From contig JAPOQD010000104.1 in assembly GCA_026710905.1 (NCBI GenBank), forward strand, positions 1 through 40,351: a DNA stretch of 40,351 bases. Reading direction: 5' to 3'. Of the stretch, positions 1 through 7,780 are shown in pieces. The DNA is from Halieaceae bacterium. Its GTDB lineage: Bacteria; Pseudomonadota; Gammaproteobacteria; Pseudomonadales; Halieaceae. Position numbers and translations under genes: made by a program. How positions within the stretch are numbered: position 1 is the stretch's first letter; every line of letters begins with the position of its first letter. Below the pieces are notes generated by a model. That model ran no database searches. It saw only the letters and a program-made list of their open reading frames with translations, and had not been told where the DNA came from.

Positions 1-285
1 CATTGAGGGTGTGCAATTCCGAGACGGGATTGAAGTCAAGGAGAGTGAAACGAAAGATCCGGTCGCCGCCTGATGAATTCGTCATACACCAGATTTGACC
101 ATAACTCTGTGCAATTCCGAGACGGGATTGAAGTCAAGGAGAGTGAAACGAAAGATCCGGTCGCCGCCTGATGAATTCGTCATACACCAGATTTGACCAT
201 AACTCAGTTTTCGAAACATCGATGTCGAATTCGCAAAGTTATCATCTGCGAAGTAGTCGATACCCAAATTGGGAATGTTCGACAT
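1..285 (-). pseudogene. Cytochrome P450 N-terminal relic fused to another coding fragment
   Basis: A minus-strand reading frame starts at ATG 285 behind a good ribosome binding site (AGAAAGG). Its first 27 residues resemble the start of the intact P450 at 14834: DYFADDNFANS here against DVFSDENLANS there, at nearly the same distance from the Met. After about residue 27 the similarity stops. The frame then runs into an unrelated stretch containing IWCMTNSSGGDRIFRF, which faintly recalls beta-propeller lactonase (SMP-30-like) proteins; I cannot assign it firmly. The frame stops at 82 because a 98-bp tandem duplication shifts it; without the duplication it would continue past the left edge of the window. 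It is most likely a deletion junction between two broken genes. Confidence 0.5.
10..205. repeat. Perfect tandem duplication, 2 x 98 bp
   Basis: Positions 10-107 and 108-205 are identical by eye over 98 bases, head to tail. Because 98 is not a multiple of three, the duplication breaks the minus-strand reading frame that enters from the right. No inverted termini are seen at its borders, so slippage or unequal recombination is likelier than an insertion. The perfect identity suggests a recent event or an assembly artefact near a contig end. Confidence 0.9.
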
Positions 286-335
286 TTTTTAGACCTTTCT
301 CCGGTTGGTCCAAAAGAAAGTTGTCGCAACGAAAA

Positions 336-365
336 AGACCCAGTGTGATGGTTCACACTGGGTCT
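336..365 (-). terminator. Rho-independent terminator of the TonB receptor gene
   Basis: A perfect 13-bp stem (AGACCCAGTGTGA and its complement) surrounds a 4-nt loop. Read on the minus strand it is followed by TTTTT. It lies about 50 bases beyond the receptor stop codon, in the right orientation to end that transcript. Confidence 0.85.
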
Positions 366-416
366 GTCAGGTTACTAAGGAAGCGGCGATGAAGTGTTGC
401 TCCAACCCATGGAAAA

Positions 417-2600
417 CTAGAAATCCACAGAGAATTCAATGCCAAACTGTCTAGGTGCTCCGTACGCGAAGATACGGGAGTTGACCAGCGAACTCGTAGC
501 CAACCAGGTTTTGTACTCTTCGTCTGTAAGGTTATTACCATATACCCTAATGGCAAAGTTTTCTTCAGGACTATTCCAAGTGACCGAACCGCTCAACAGC
601 GCATAACCTTCCTGCGAGCCCGCTTTCACGTCAAACTCTCGGAATTGCCTGCGAGACCAGTAGTTCACGTCGCCGCGGAATGTTAATGACCCACCGAGAA
701 TGACGGGATCGGTCACGTACGAGGCGCCTATGTTTGCTGTAACATCAGGTGCGTTCGGGATCGGGTTTCCGCTCAGGTCCTGAAGCCCTGCGGCTTGGTT
801 GATGGCGTCTAAGTTGGAGAACTCCTTAAACTCTGAGTTTTGATAGGACATATTTGCATTGATCGTAAGCTGATCAACCGGCTGAAAAACCGATTCGAGC
901 TCCACTCCCATAACTTCCGCTTCGGGAGCATTCGCAAAGAAAAAAGCGAAACCCAAGAGTTGCTCTACTTGGAGGTTCTCATAATCATAGTAGAACGCTG
1001 TAGCATTTAATATCAGTCTCCCATCTAGCAACGAGTTTTTGGAGCCTATTTCATACGAATTTAGTGTCTCTGAGTCGTAACTGTCGTTGCAACCGGTACG
1101 ATAATTCAAACCGCCAATTTTGAATCCCTTTGAATAGGAAGCATAGATGTTGCTGTTTTCAGTCACATCAAACTGAAAGCCAGCTCGAGGCGTTACCTCA
1201 GACGAATCAAATTCATTGGTCTCGTCACAGGTTGTTACATCTCCACCATTTCCAGGAGGGAGCAGAAAGGTTAGGTCTTGGTTGAATTGAGTTACGTCTT
1301 GCTTATCCTCTGACCAGCGAGCACCAGCAAACAAAGTTAACCTGTCAGTGATATCTAAGGTCACGTCGCCGAAGAATGCCAAGACATCTGTCTTATATTC
1401 CGGCCACGAATTGGCGACTCCCCCTCCTGGGCCAAACGGGAAGATTCCGTTTGTAAAACGGAACAGAAGATCACCTTCCAGGTCATCCGTCATGTAGAAC
1501 CCGCCGACAACACCATTAATTCGCCCAATGTCGAAACTTAAGTTCACTTCTTGGGTGAATGTCTTGCTATCGTTGATTTGCCGCTCCAATGGCGCTATCG
1601 AGAAATTCGTCGCATCGCCATCGTTTTGATAGAAATCCTCGAAACGCTGGTAAGCTGAAATGGACTTAATCGATACTGCGTCGTTCAGATCCCAATCGAA
1701 CGTAGCAGAAAACGAGGTGTATTCTCGGTCCCAGCTGTGCGGATCATTCGCCGCGGTTTTGTGCGGTTCTTGCGGGATGTTCAACGCAGGATCAGAAAGA
1801 AGCGGCTGGGAGAAGGGCGTTATCACCGGCAGTTCTGACTGAAAGAAGTTTATGGGTCCGTCAGACTTGGCGTAAGAAGCAATAATCTGTCCCGTAAAAT
1901 TGTCAGTAATGTCCGCTTCCAAATTAACTCTGGCGAACTCTGAAGACCCTTTATCCAGATCTTGTTGACCCGGAATAACGTTTTCAACGAAGCCTTCACC
2001 TCTCTCCCAAATGCTACCAACGACCCGAGCGCGCAAGCGGTCAGCTATTGGAACATCAACTGCACCGGTTACTCGGTACTCATCAAAATCGCCGTATGAA
2101 CCCCTGAGGTATCCTCCAAATTCGTCGCCTCCTGATCGAGTGATGTAATTCACAACACCGCCATTTGCATTTCGACCGTACAATGTGCCTTGGGGGCCCC
2201 GAAGGACTTCTACTCGCTCAACATCGGTTTGCGCTAAGTCGGCCATAGAAGCACGGGGCTGATAGACGCCGTCGATATGGATGGCAACGGCCGGAGACGC
2301 GCCGAGTACGTTTAGTCCAACCCCCCGAATGGCTATAGACGTTTCTCCGCGCGTGGTATAGGCCACCATGTTGGGTGCGATGTTAACGAGATCGCGAGGG
2401 TCCTGAAATCCCCTATCTTCAAGCATATCCCCCGAAATTGCGGTAACACTCATTGGGACATTTTGAATGCCCTCTTCACGCTTTTGTGCCGTGACAATGA
2501 TTTCGTCGATTTGTGCGAGTGCAAACTCCGATGATGCCGCCAAAATTGCGACGGCAAGAGCTGAATAGGCATATGAACCTTTAGGTTTTAGACTATTCAT
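417..2600 (-). CDS. TonB-dependent outer-membrane receptor
   Basis: A 727-residue outer-membrane beta-barrel receptor that takes up a scarce substrate using TonB-ExbBD energy. A signal peptide covers about residues 1-29 (ending FALA). It is followed by a TonB-box-like segment with the sequence DEIIVTAQKR and a plug domain to about residue 165 (RGVGL, VEVLRGPQGTLYGRNA). The barrel fills the rest and ends in the aromatic-terminated strand FSVDF expected for barrel assembly. The start is supported by GGAGAAATATT just upstream of the ATG. It is transcribed away from the FMN reductase-hydrolase-sulfatase set across a 230-bp divergent region. Receptors of this IDEIIVTAQKRE type are common in catabolic loci of aquatic gammaproteobacteria and need not carry iron. 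Import of the aromatic substrate of the neighbouring genes is inferred from context only. Confidence 0.93.
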   Translation of the reverse strand: MNSLKPKGSYAYSALAVAILAASSEFALAQIDEIIVTAQKREEGIQNVPMSVTAISGDMLEDRGFQDPRDLVNIAPNMVAYTTRGETSIAIRGVGLNVLGASPAVAIHIDGVYQPRASMADLAQTDVERVEVLRGPQGTLYGRNANGGVVNYITRSGGDEFGGYLRGSYGDFDEYRVTGAVDVPIADRLRARVVGSIWERGEGFVENVIPGQQDLDKGSSEFARVNLEADITDNFTGQIIASYAKSDGPINFFQSELPVITPFSQPLLSDPALNIPQEPHKTAANDPHSWDREYTSFSATFDWDLNDAVSIKSISAYQRFEDFYQNDGDATNFSIAPLERQINDSKTFTQEVNLSFDIGRINGVVGGFYMTDDLEGDLLFRFTNGIFPFGPGGGVANSWPEYKTDVLAFFGDVTLDITDRLTLFAGARWSEDKQDVTQFNQDLTFLLPPGNGGDVTTCDETNEFDSSEVTPRAGFQFDVTENSNIYASYSKGFKIGGLNYRTGCNDSYDSETLNSYEIGSKNSLLDGRLILNATAFYYDYENLQVEQLLGFAFFFANAPEAEVMGVELESVFQPVDQLTINANMSYQNSEFKEFSNLDAINQAAGLQDLSGNPIPNAPDVTANIGASYVTDPVILGGSLTFRGDVNYWSRRQFREFDVKAGSQEGYALLSGSVTWNSPEENFAIRVYGNNLTDEEYKTWLATSSLVNSRIFAYGAPRQFGIEFSVDF

Positions 2601-2715
2601 AATATTTCTCCGTGCTAATTGTTAATAATAAATTTACTGCCAAATACCTCTCTGTCACGGGCTTGTATTAGAGCCGAGTGATGCTATATTGGTGGCCGGC
2701 GACAAATTGTGACTA

Positions 2716-2730
2716 TAATCATATATGAAT
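2716..2730. promoter_or_regulatory. Candidate shared operator, copy 1
   Basis: TAATCATATATGAAT contains the 10-bp palindrome TCATATATGA. It lies in the divergent region between the receptor and the FMN reductase gene. A 14/15 match lies at 6754-6768, in the divergent region next to the TetR gene. Binding by that TetR protein is inference. Confidence 0.35.
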
Positions 2731-2830
2731 TTGACCAGAAATAAAAGGTCTCGCGAGGTATTTTAAGACATTGCTCCGTGACGGACGAACAACCGTAATA
2801 TCCCCCCCAGTCAAACGAGGCGACAGCTAA

Positions 2831-3502
2831 ATGCCAGACACTCCAAACCCATTAAATGTTCTGCTAATTGTTGGCTCCACTCGGCCCGGGCGCACCTCAG
2901 ACCTTGTGCAGCCGTGGCTCACAGGAGTGCTCGGTGCTGACCCCCGTTTTGATTTGAATGTCGAAGATCTTCGCGATTGGCCGCTTCCCCTGTTTCAAGA
3001 GCAGCCTGAAACAATGGGAAATCCTGCAAGTCCCGATTACTCTGATCCGCTGATCGGTCAGTGGAACAAGGTAGTGACCGAGGCGGACGTCTACGTGTTC
3101 CTCACTCCGGAGTACAACCACAGTGTGCCGGCTGCCCTTAAAAATGCGATTGACTCCGTGTTCATGAGTCCGGGCTTTCGCAATAAGCCCTGCGCATTTG
3201 TGGGCTACAGCATTTCGCCTACCTGAGCGGTTAGGGCGGTAGAGCACCTTATTCAGATCGTGAGCACGCTTGAGGCTATGCCCCTTCGCAATGCGCTCAT
3301 GATTGGTAATGTCGCATCAGCTTTCGATGAGGCGGGTGAGCCTGCAGATCCCATGACGGGATTGATTGCGCAGATTATGGCGGACGATATGCACTGGTGG
3401 GGAAGCGCTTTACGGTCTGCCCGGGGTGCCGGGCAGCTACCGCCAGCTCAACTTAGAATCCGTCAGGCGATTGCTCAACTGCAGGCGGCGAAAAACACGT
3501 GA
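2831..3502 (+). pseudogene. NADPH-dependent FMN reductase interrupted by an in-frame TGA
   Basis: The frame encodes a flavodoxin-fold NADPH:FMN reductase: GSTRPGR phosphate-binding loop near residue 16, and the family hallmark PEYNHSVPAALKNAIDS near residues 97-113. A TGA at 3224-3226 stops it after 131 residues. The same frame continues without shift for 92 more codons (AVRAVEHLIQIVSTL and on), which is the normal C-terminal half of the family; full length would be about 223 residues. The TGA falls at the small residue before the A/G-x-R-A-x-E helix, a Gly in many relatives, so a single GGA-to-TGA change would explain it. Such enzymes supply reduced flavin to monooxygenases or reduce quinones. 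It heads a likely operon with the hydrolase 31 bases downstream. It may be a true nonsense mutation or a sequence error; a restart at GTG 3260 is possible but would lack the flavin-binding half. Confidence 0.85.
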
Positions 3503-3533
3503 ACTCTTCAGCGTACTTGACAAGGAATTTGTG

Positions 3534-4487
3534 ATGACGGCAAAGCTGGCATTTGGTGAGACGATCACGGTAAGCGGTGAAACGGAGTTCGATCCGCACA
3601 GAAGTATCTGGACGGATTTGCGTAACGTGGCCTTTACCCAGGATTGGATTGATGTAAAAGGGATCCGGACACGCTATCTGCGCGCGGGAGATCCAGACGC
3701 TCCGAAGCTGATTATGCTTCATGGTACCGGCGGACATTCGGAAGTCTTTGCGCCAAATCTCGGGCCGTTTAGCGAGCACTATGACTGCTGGGCCATCGAC
3801 TTTGTGGGGCATGGGTATACCGACAAGCCTGACGTGCCCTACGATAGTTTCTTTACTGCCGCCTACCTTAGGGACTTTATGGATAGCGCGGGCATTGAGC
3901 ATGCTGACCTTATAGGAATATCGGTTGGTGCTTTGCATTGCCTTCGCTTAGCTGACATGGAACCGTCGCGCATTGGTCGTATGGTGCTCGTCACGCCTTT
4001 TGGTGCTCCGATGCCTGAAGAGGGTGATATCACCTATGAATTCTGGATCGGCAACGAGCAACCTCCAGCGGACGGTCGCGATGAGGCGGCAAAAAATCCT
4101 ACCTTTGAGATTGCGAGAAAGATTCTCTCGGGCGTTGTTGCCGACATCGACAAAATTCCCGACGATATGGTGTCGGCGCGCTTCGATTCGGCGAGGCAGC
4201 CTGGCGCAGCTGAAGCCTACAAGCATGTTATGTGGTGGATGGACACGGATTTGCGTTTGAAGAACACTTACCGGGTAGAGAAACTCGCCGGTATCGAGCA
4301 CGAAACACTTGCATTCGTGGGCGCTGGCGACCCCGCGTTTTCGCCTTATGCGAGCAGAATGGCCGCAGCAATGCCTAAGTGCGCTGGTGTTGTTATAGAG
4401 GGCGCTTCGCATTGGGCAAATTATGAGTCTCCGCAGGTCTTTAACGAGCTCGCGTTGACGTTTCTTAGAGAGGGCACCACTTCCTAG
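3534..4487 (+). CDS. Alpha/beta hydrolase, meta-cleavage-product hydrolase-like
   Basis: A 317-residue alpha/beta-hydrolase of the MhpC/BphD/DmpD type, which cleave C-C bonds in ring-opened meta-cleavage products. Visible landmarks are the oxyanion-hole motif HGTGG (about residue 63), the nucleophile elbow GISVGA, an acid in GAGDPAFSP, and the catalytic His in GASHWANYE near the C-terminus. I chose ATG 3534 because AAGGA sits 7 bases upstream; the open frame extends further left but overlaps the preceding gene in another frame. The gene lies between the broken FMN reductase and the sulfatase on the same strand. The extradiol dioxygenase at 11249 would make the kind of product this family hydrolyses. 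An ordinary esterase role cannot be excluded. Confidence 0.85.
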   Translation: MTAKLAFGETITVSGETEFDPHRSIWTDLRNVAFTQDWIDVKGIRTRYLRAGDPDAPKLIMLHGTGGHSEVFAPNLGPFSEHYDCWAIDFVGHGYTDKPDVPYDSFFTAAYLRDFMDSAGIEHADLIGISVGALHCLRLADMEPSRIGRMVLVTPFGAPMPEEGDITYEFWIGNEQPPADGRDEAAKNPTFEIARKILSGVVADIDKIPDDMVSARFDSARQPGAAEAYKHVMWWMDTDLRLKNTYRVEKLAGIEHETLAFVGAGDPAFSPYASRMAAAMPKCAGVVIEGASHWANYESPQVFNELALTFLREGTTS

Positions 4488-4602
4488 CGGGTTGCCCTGA
4501 CGAGTCCGGGGTTCGGTCTCTAGTGTGATGAGCGACAGTCCAGTGCGTCTTATGCGACCCTGGCTTTCGTGCAGGTCTGACTCGACTATTTGGGGGGTGC
4601 TT

Positions 4603-6219
4603 ATGAGGCTATACTTCGGGCTATTGGCCCTCGTTCTATGCCTGTCCCAGGCCGCCGCGGTGGCGGCCCAGAAACCTAACATCCTTGTGATTGTCGCGGA
4701 TGATCTGGGGTATACCGACGTAGGTGCATTCGGCGGTGAGATTTCTACCCCGAATATTGATGCGCTCGCATCAGCTGGCACGCTGCTGACCAACTTTCAT
4801 GCAGCGCCTGCCTGTGCACCTTCCCGCTCGATGCTCCTTACAGGCACAGATAATCATATTGCGGGTTTGGGCGCGCAGCCCGGCTTGTTGTCGCCTGAGC
4901 AGCGTGGAAGTAAGCACTATCAGGGAAAACTCTTACCCGAAGTGCCTACTCTTATGGAGCAGTTAAAGGCGGCAGGCTATCGAACCCTGGCCTCCGCCAA
5001 GTGGCACCTGGGCGGGCAAGCACCGCATACCCCCAAGGCGAGAGGATTCGATCGCAGCTTCGTGCTCGTGCAGGGCGCAGGTGGACACTTCGATGATACG
5101 TCTGCCTTGGAGTTTCACCCTCGGTCTTTTTGGCTGGAAGATGATAAGCCGTTTACACTTCCAGAAGAGTTTTACTCCAGTGATTTTATGACGGACAAAA
5201 TGCTGGAGTATCTTGATGAAGACTCATCAGACACGCCGTGGTTTGCATACTTGGGCTACACCGCGCCTCACTGGCCGCTTCAAGCTCCTGCGGAGTCTAT
5301 TCAAAAGTATGAGAGTCAGTATCTAGACGGCTGGGATGTATTGCGTGACCAGCGGCTGCAGGGTGCTATTTCGGCGGGCGTCGTTCCCAGCGGCACTCCC
5401 GCCGTGGAGACGGAGCCGTTCACACGCCTGTGGTCGTCGCTCAAACCTGAGGATCAGCGTCTACAGGCGCGGCGCATGCAGGTATACGCCGCCATGATTG
5501 ATCGCATGGACCAAAACATCGGGCGAGTCCTCGATGCCTTGGAAGAACGTGGTGACGCCGACAATACGATTGTTCTGTTCCTGTCGGATAACGGCGCAGC
5601 CAGCGAACAAATGGAGTCGGCCAACCCGGCGCATCAGCAGTGGTTGGAAAAAAACTTTGATAATAGCTTTGATTCTATCGGTAGCCGGCGATCGTACGTC
5701 TCCCTTGGCCACTCTTGGGCTCGAGCGCTGACAGCCCCGTTCCGGGATTCCAAGTCAAAGCTTGCGGAGGGGGGTATCCGGGTGCCTGCTATTTTGCGGC
5801 TGCCTCAAGGCGTTCAAAACGAGCGTAAGTTGCGGCAGCAGGACGATAGTTATCAACACATAATCGATCTTGCTCCGACCTTTTTAGAGCTGGCCGGTGC
5901 TAAGCCGTTGCCGTCAATGCGTGGAACCTCGTTGTTGCCGCAATGGCTGGACGGTGAGGCTTCTTACAACGAGAAGACAATCATCGCCGCAGAACTCTTT
6001 GGTCGTCGTATGGCGCAGCGGGGGAGTTGGAAGGCGCTGCACCAGTCGCCGCCCTGGGGACCGGGGGAGTGGCAGTTGTTTAACCTTGCGAACGATTTGG
6101 GCGAGCAGACTGATCTGAGCGCAGATTACCCGGATCTTCTAGCGGAGCTTATCGATGCTTACGAACGTTATGCCGATGAAGTAGGTGTGATCAAGCTAAC
6201 AACGGCGGTGCCGTTTTAA
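4603..6219 (+). CDS. Exported type I arylsulfatase
   Basis: A 538-residue sulfatase of the alkaline phosphatase superfamily that hydrolyses sulfate esters in the periplasm or outside the cell. ATG 4603 is preferred over upstream starts because it begins a clear signal peptide (MRLYFGLLALVLCLSQAAA) and follows GGGGGG. The mature protein opens with KPNILVIVADDLGYTD, whose paired Asp bind calcium. The formylglycine motif is C71-A-P-S-R, the Cys form matured by FGE or an anaerobic sulfatase-maturating enzyme; neither enzyme is in the window. AKWHLG and LSDNGA are further sulfatase signatures. The gene closes the rightward set that starts at 2831. It could release phenols from sulfated aromatics, but sulfatase sequence does not fix the substrate. 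Confidence 0.93.
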   Translation: MRLYFGLLALVLCLSQAAAVAAQKPNILVIVADDLGYTDVGAFGGEISTPNIDALASAGTLLTNFHAAPACAPSRSMLLTGTDNHIAGLGAQPGLLSPEQRGSKHYQGKLLPEVPTLMEQLKAAGYRTLASAKWHLGGQAPHTPKARGFDRSFVLVQGAGGHFDDTSALEFHPRSFWLEDDKPFTLPEEFYSSDFMTDKMLEYLDEDSSDTPWFAYLGYTAPHWPLQAPAESIQKYESQYLDGWDVLRDQRLQGAISAGVVPSGTPAVETEPFTRLWSSLKPEDQRLQARRMQVYAAMIDRMDQNIGRVLDALEERGDADNTIVLFLSDNGAASEQMESANPAHQQWLEKNFDNSFDSIGSRRSYVSLGHSWARALTAPFRDSKSKLAEGGIRVPAILRLPQGVQNERKLRQQDDSYQHIIDLAPTFLELAGAKPLPSMRGTSLLPQWLDGEASYNEKTIIAAELFGRRMAQRGSWKALHQSPPWGPGEWQLFNLANDLGEQTDLSADYPDLLAELIDAYERYADEVGVIKLTTAVPF

Positions 6220-6220
6220 A

Positions 6221-6251
6221 ACCATCGCCCTTGAAGGGCCAGGGCGATGGT
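6221..6251. terminator. Hairpin terminator between convergent genes
   Basis: An 11-bp perfect stem (ACCATCGCCCT and its complement) with a 9-nt loop sits between the sulfatase stop and the stop of the decarboxylase-like gene. On the minus strand it is followed by TTTAAAA, so it best serves the leftward gene. It may act weakly in both directions. Confidence 0.65.
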
Positions 6252-6273
6252 CCGTACGTCATATTGCTTGGCG

Positions 6274-6687
6274 TTATTCGGGCTTGGGCCAAACCTGTTG
6301 GAGAGACTTCGCGGCTCCTACAGCACAGGGCCAGCCAGCATAGTACGCCGAGTGGGTGATCAGGCCCTCAATAGTCTCGCGAGGAATGCCGAGGTTTTTC
6401 GCGCCGGTAAAATGCAAGAGCAACTCTTCTGTTCGATTGAGCGCTACCAGCATAGAGCATGTGATCAGAGAGCGCTGTTGCTTGGTCAAATCTTCCCCCT
6501 GCCATAGATCACCAAAGAGGTGGCGCAGGCTGAGTTCCGACAGCCTGTCGGGGTTCGCTCCCGGTCCAATGTCCATGCCGGCAAACAATGAGTGCGCGAA
6601 CTCCAGGCCAGCGGCCATTCGTTGCTCATCAGCTACTTGCTTCGCCTCGGCGTGTTGTGCGTCTTCTACGTTATTGTCATTTGACAT
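6274..6687 (-). CDS. Carboxymuconolactone decarboxylase family protein
   Basis: A 137-residue protein of the CMD/AhpD-like all-helical family, close to the 4-carboxymuconolactone decarboxylase (PcaC) branch. The core runs LTKQQRSLITCSMLVALNR, then an HFTGAKNLGIPRETIEGLITHSAYYAGWP segment split over two helices. Only one Cys is present in the core, so it lacks the CxxC of AhpD peroxidases. I prefer ATG 6687, which has AAGGTG six bases upstream, over the GTG three codons earlier that overlaps that site. It is transcribed divergently from the TetR gene. Family members act in ring-cleavage pathways, but many have unknown roles, and classical ortho cleavage is not otherwise represented here. Confidence 0.85.
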   Translation of the reverse strand: MSNDNNVEDAQHAEAKQVADEQRMAAGLEFAHSLFAGMDIGPGANPDRLSELSLRHLFGDLWQGEDLTKQQRSLITCSMLVALNRTEELLLHFTGAKNLGIPRETIEGLITHSAYYAGWPCAVGAAKSLQQVWPKPE

Positions 6688-6753
6688 CTTGCTCACCTTG
6701 ATTACTGTTAGGCCACTGCTGCAGCAGGAGGGGTTTAGCGTTCGATCCGACAG

Positions 6754-6768
6754 TAATCATAAATGAAT
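6754..6768. promoter_or_regulatory. Candidate shared operator, copy 2
   Basis: TAATCATAAATGAAT matches the site at 2716-2730 in 14 of 15 positions. It lies in the 248-bp divergent region between the decarboxylase-like gene and the TetR gene, a usual place for a TetR operator. The rest of this intergenic region shows no further gene. Confidence 0.4.
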
Positions 6769-6935
6769 ACAGTCAATTATGAAACTCTGGTGTGAAACAG
6801 GGTTCTCGGCTAAGCTCTCACTATTGTTAAAGTCGCGGCGCGGCGCTTTATATAGTGAGGCGATCTATTATCGCGTTACGCGTCGCCGCACGGTCCCGTG
6901 CCGGTGACTGTTTGAAAATCTAATGTTGGAAGATC

Positions 6936-7628
6936 ATGAATAAACAGCTTAAAACGCGTGCGTCGAAGGTGTCTGAAGGTTCTGTCGATGCGCCGCCCGG
7001 CCGCCGAGAGCGGGCGAAAAGAGATAAGCTCCGCCGAATTACCGAAGCGGCGAGGCATTTGTTCGAGACCCAGGGATTTGAGAAGACCACAACGCAGCAA
7101 ATTGCTGATGTGGCGGATATTGGAACCGGAACTCTGTTTCTCTATACCGAATCAAAAGAGGATCTTTTGATTATGGTGTTTGAAGGTGAGATGCGAGAGC
7201 AAGCGGCCCACGCGTTTTCCAGAATTTCTGAGTCCGCGTCGCCGGTAGATCAGATCTGTTCTGTCTTCAGTGACATGATGGATTATCACGCAAAAGATCT
7301 GATGATTTCGGAGGTGCTTATCAAAAGCATGGTGATGGCGCCCGCTGCAGAGCATCGTAGCAAGATTCATGGCGAGCTCATGGCCACGATTTTTGATGGC
7401 CTCGAAGGGATAGCCATGGGCGCAAAGAAAGACGGCATATTTCCAAAGCGGCTGGATGCCGGGGTTGCAGCTCGAACTATGTTTTCCTGCTATTACCTCG
7501 GGCTGGTCCGGTGGCTTACGGGGCAAAATACGCGTGAGGACTTCGAAGCACGTTTGCGAAACCAGTGTGAGCAGACTATTGATCCAAATGGCAAAGCGAA
7601 TAAGAAGAGAGCCCGCGCTTTGGGTTGA
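6936..7628 (+). CDS. TetR/AcrR family transcriptional regulator
   Basis: A 230-residue one-domain-pair repressor. The N-terminal helix-turn-helix covers about residues 30-75 (AARHLFETQGFEKTTTQQIA, then the LFLYTESKEDLL end that is typical of TetR recognition helices). The C-terminal ligand-binding part is alpha-helical and not assignable to a ligand. GGAAG lies just upstream of ATG 6936. The gene faces away from the decarboxylase-like gene and ends in a strong terminator. Regulation of its divergent neighbour, and perhaps of the TonB receptor locus through the shared 15-bp site, is inferred. Confidence 0.92.
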   Translation: MNKQLKTRASKVSEGSVDAPPGRRERAKRDKLRRITEAARHLFETQGFEKTTTQQIADVADIGTGTLFLYTESKEDLLIMVFEGEMREQAAHAFSRISESASPVDQICSVFSDMMDYHAKDLMISEVLIKSMVMAPAAEHRSKIHGELMATIFDGLEGIAMGAKKDGIFPKRLDAGVAARTMFSCYYLGLVRWLTGQNTREDFEARLRNQCEQTIDPNGKANKKRARALG

Positions 7629-7646
7629 ACGCTTTTCTTGGCCGAT

Positions 7647-7678
7647 AAAAAAGCCCCATCAATGGACGGGGCTTTTTT
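7647..7678. terminator. Bidirectional Rho-independent terminator
   Basis: A perfect 11-bp stem of A6-GCCCC and GGGGC-T6 encloses a 10-nt loop. The A and T tracts let it work on both strands. It separates the TetR gene from the convergent fumarylacetoacetate hydrolase-family gene. Confidence 0.92.
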
Positions 7679-7780
7679 GCTTCAAATCACCGCCCAGGGT
7701 ACACGGTTTGGCTATCGCGCAAAAAAAGCGCAATGAAAAGGACTTGCCGGCGCGAGCTAAGCGCGCCCGATGGCCTGCCT

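Noticed and set aside
10..205. CRISPR-like repeat at the left edge
   Set aside because: There are only two adjacent 98-bp units with no spacer, so it is a simple tandem duplication.
2731..2759. Promoter with TTGACC for the FMN reductase
   Set aside because: No acceptable -10 element is found at 16-18 bases; the -35-like hexamer alone is not enough.
3224..3226. TGA as a selenocysteine codon in the FMN reductase
   Set aside because: The position is a small residue, often Gly, in relatives and is not a redox-active Cys; no obvious selenocysteine insertion hairpin was noticed just downstream.
3948..4793. 281-residue frame antisense to the hydrolase and sulfatase starts
   Set aside because: It spans the junction of two sense genes and has no start signal or family features.
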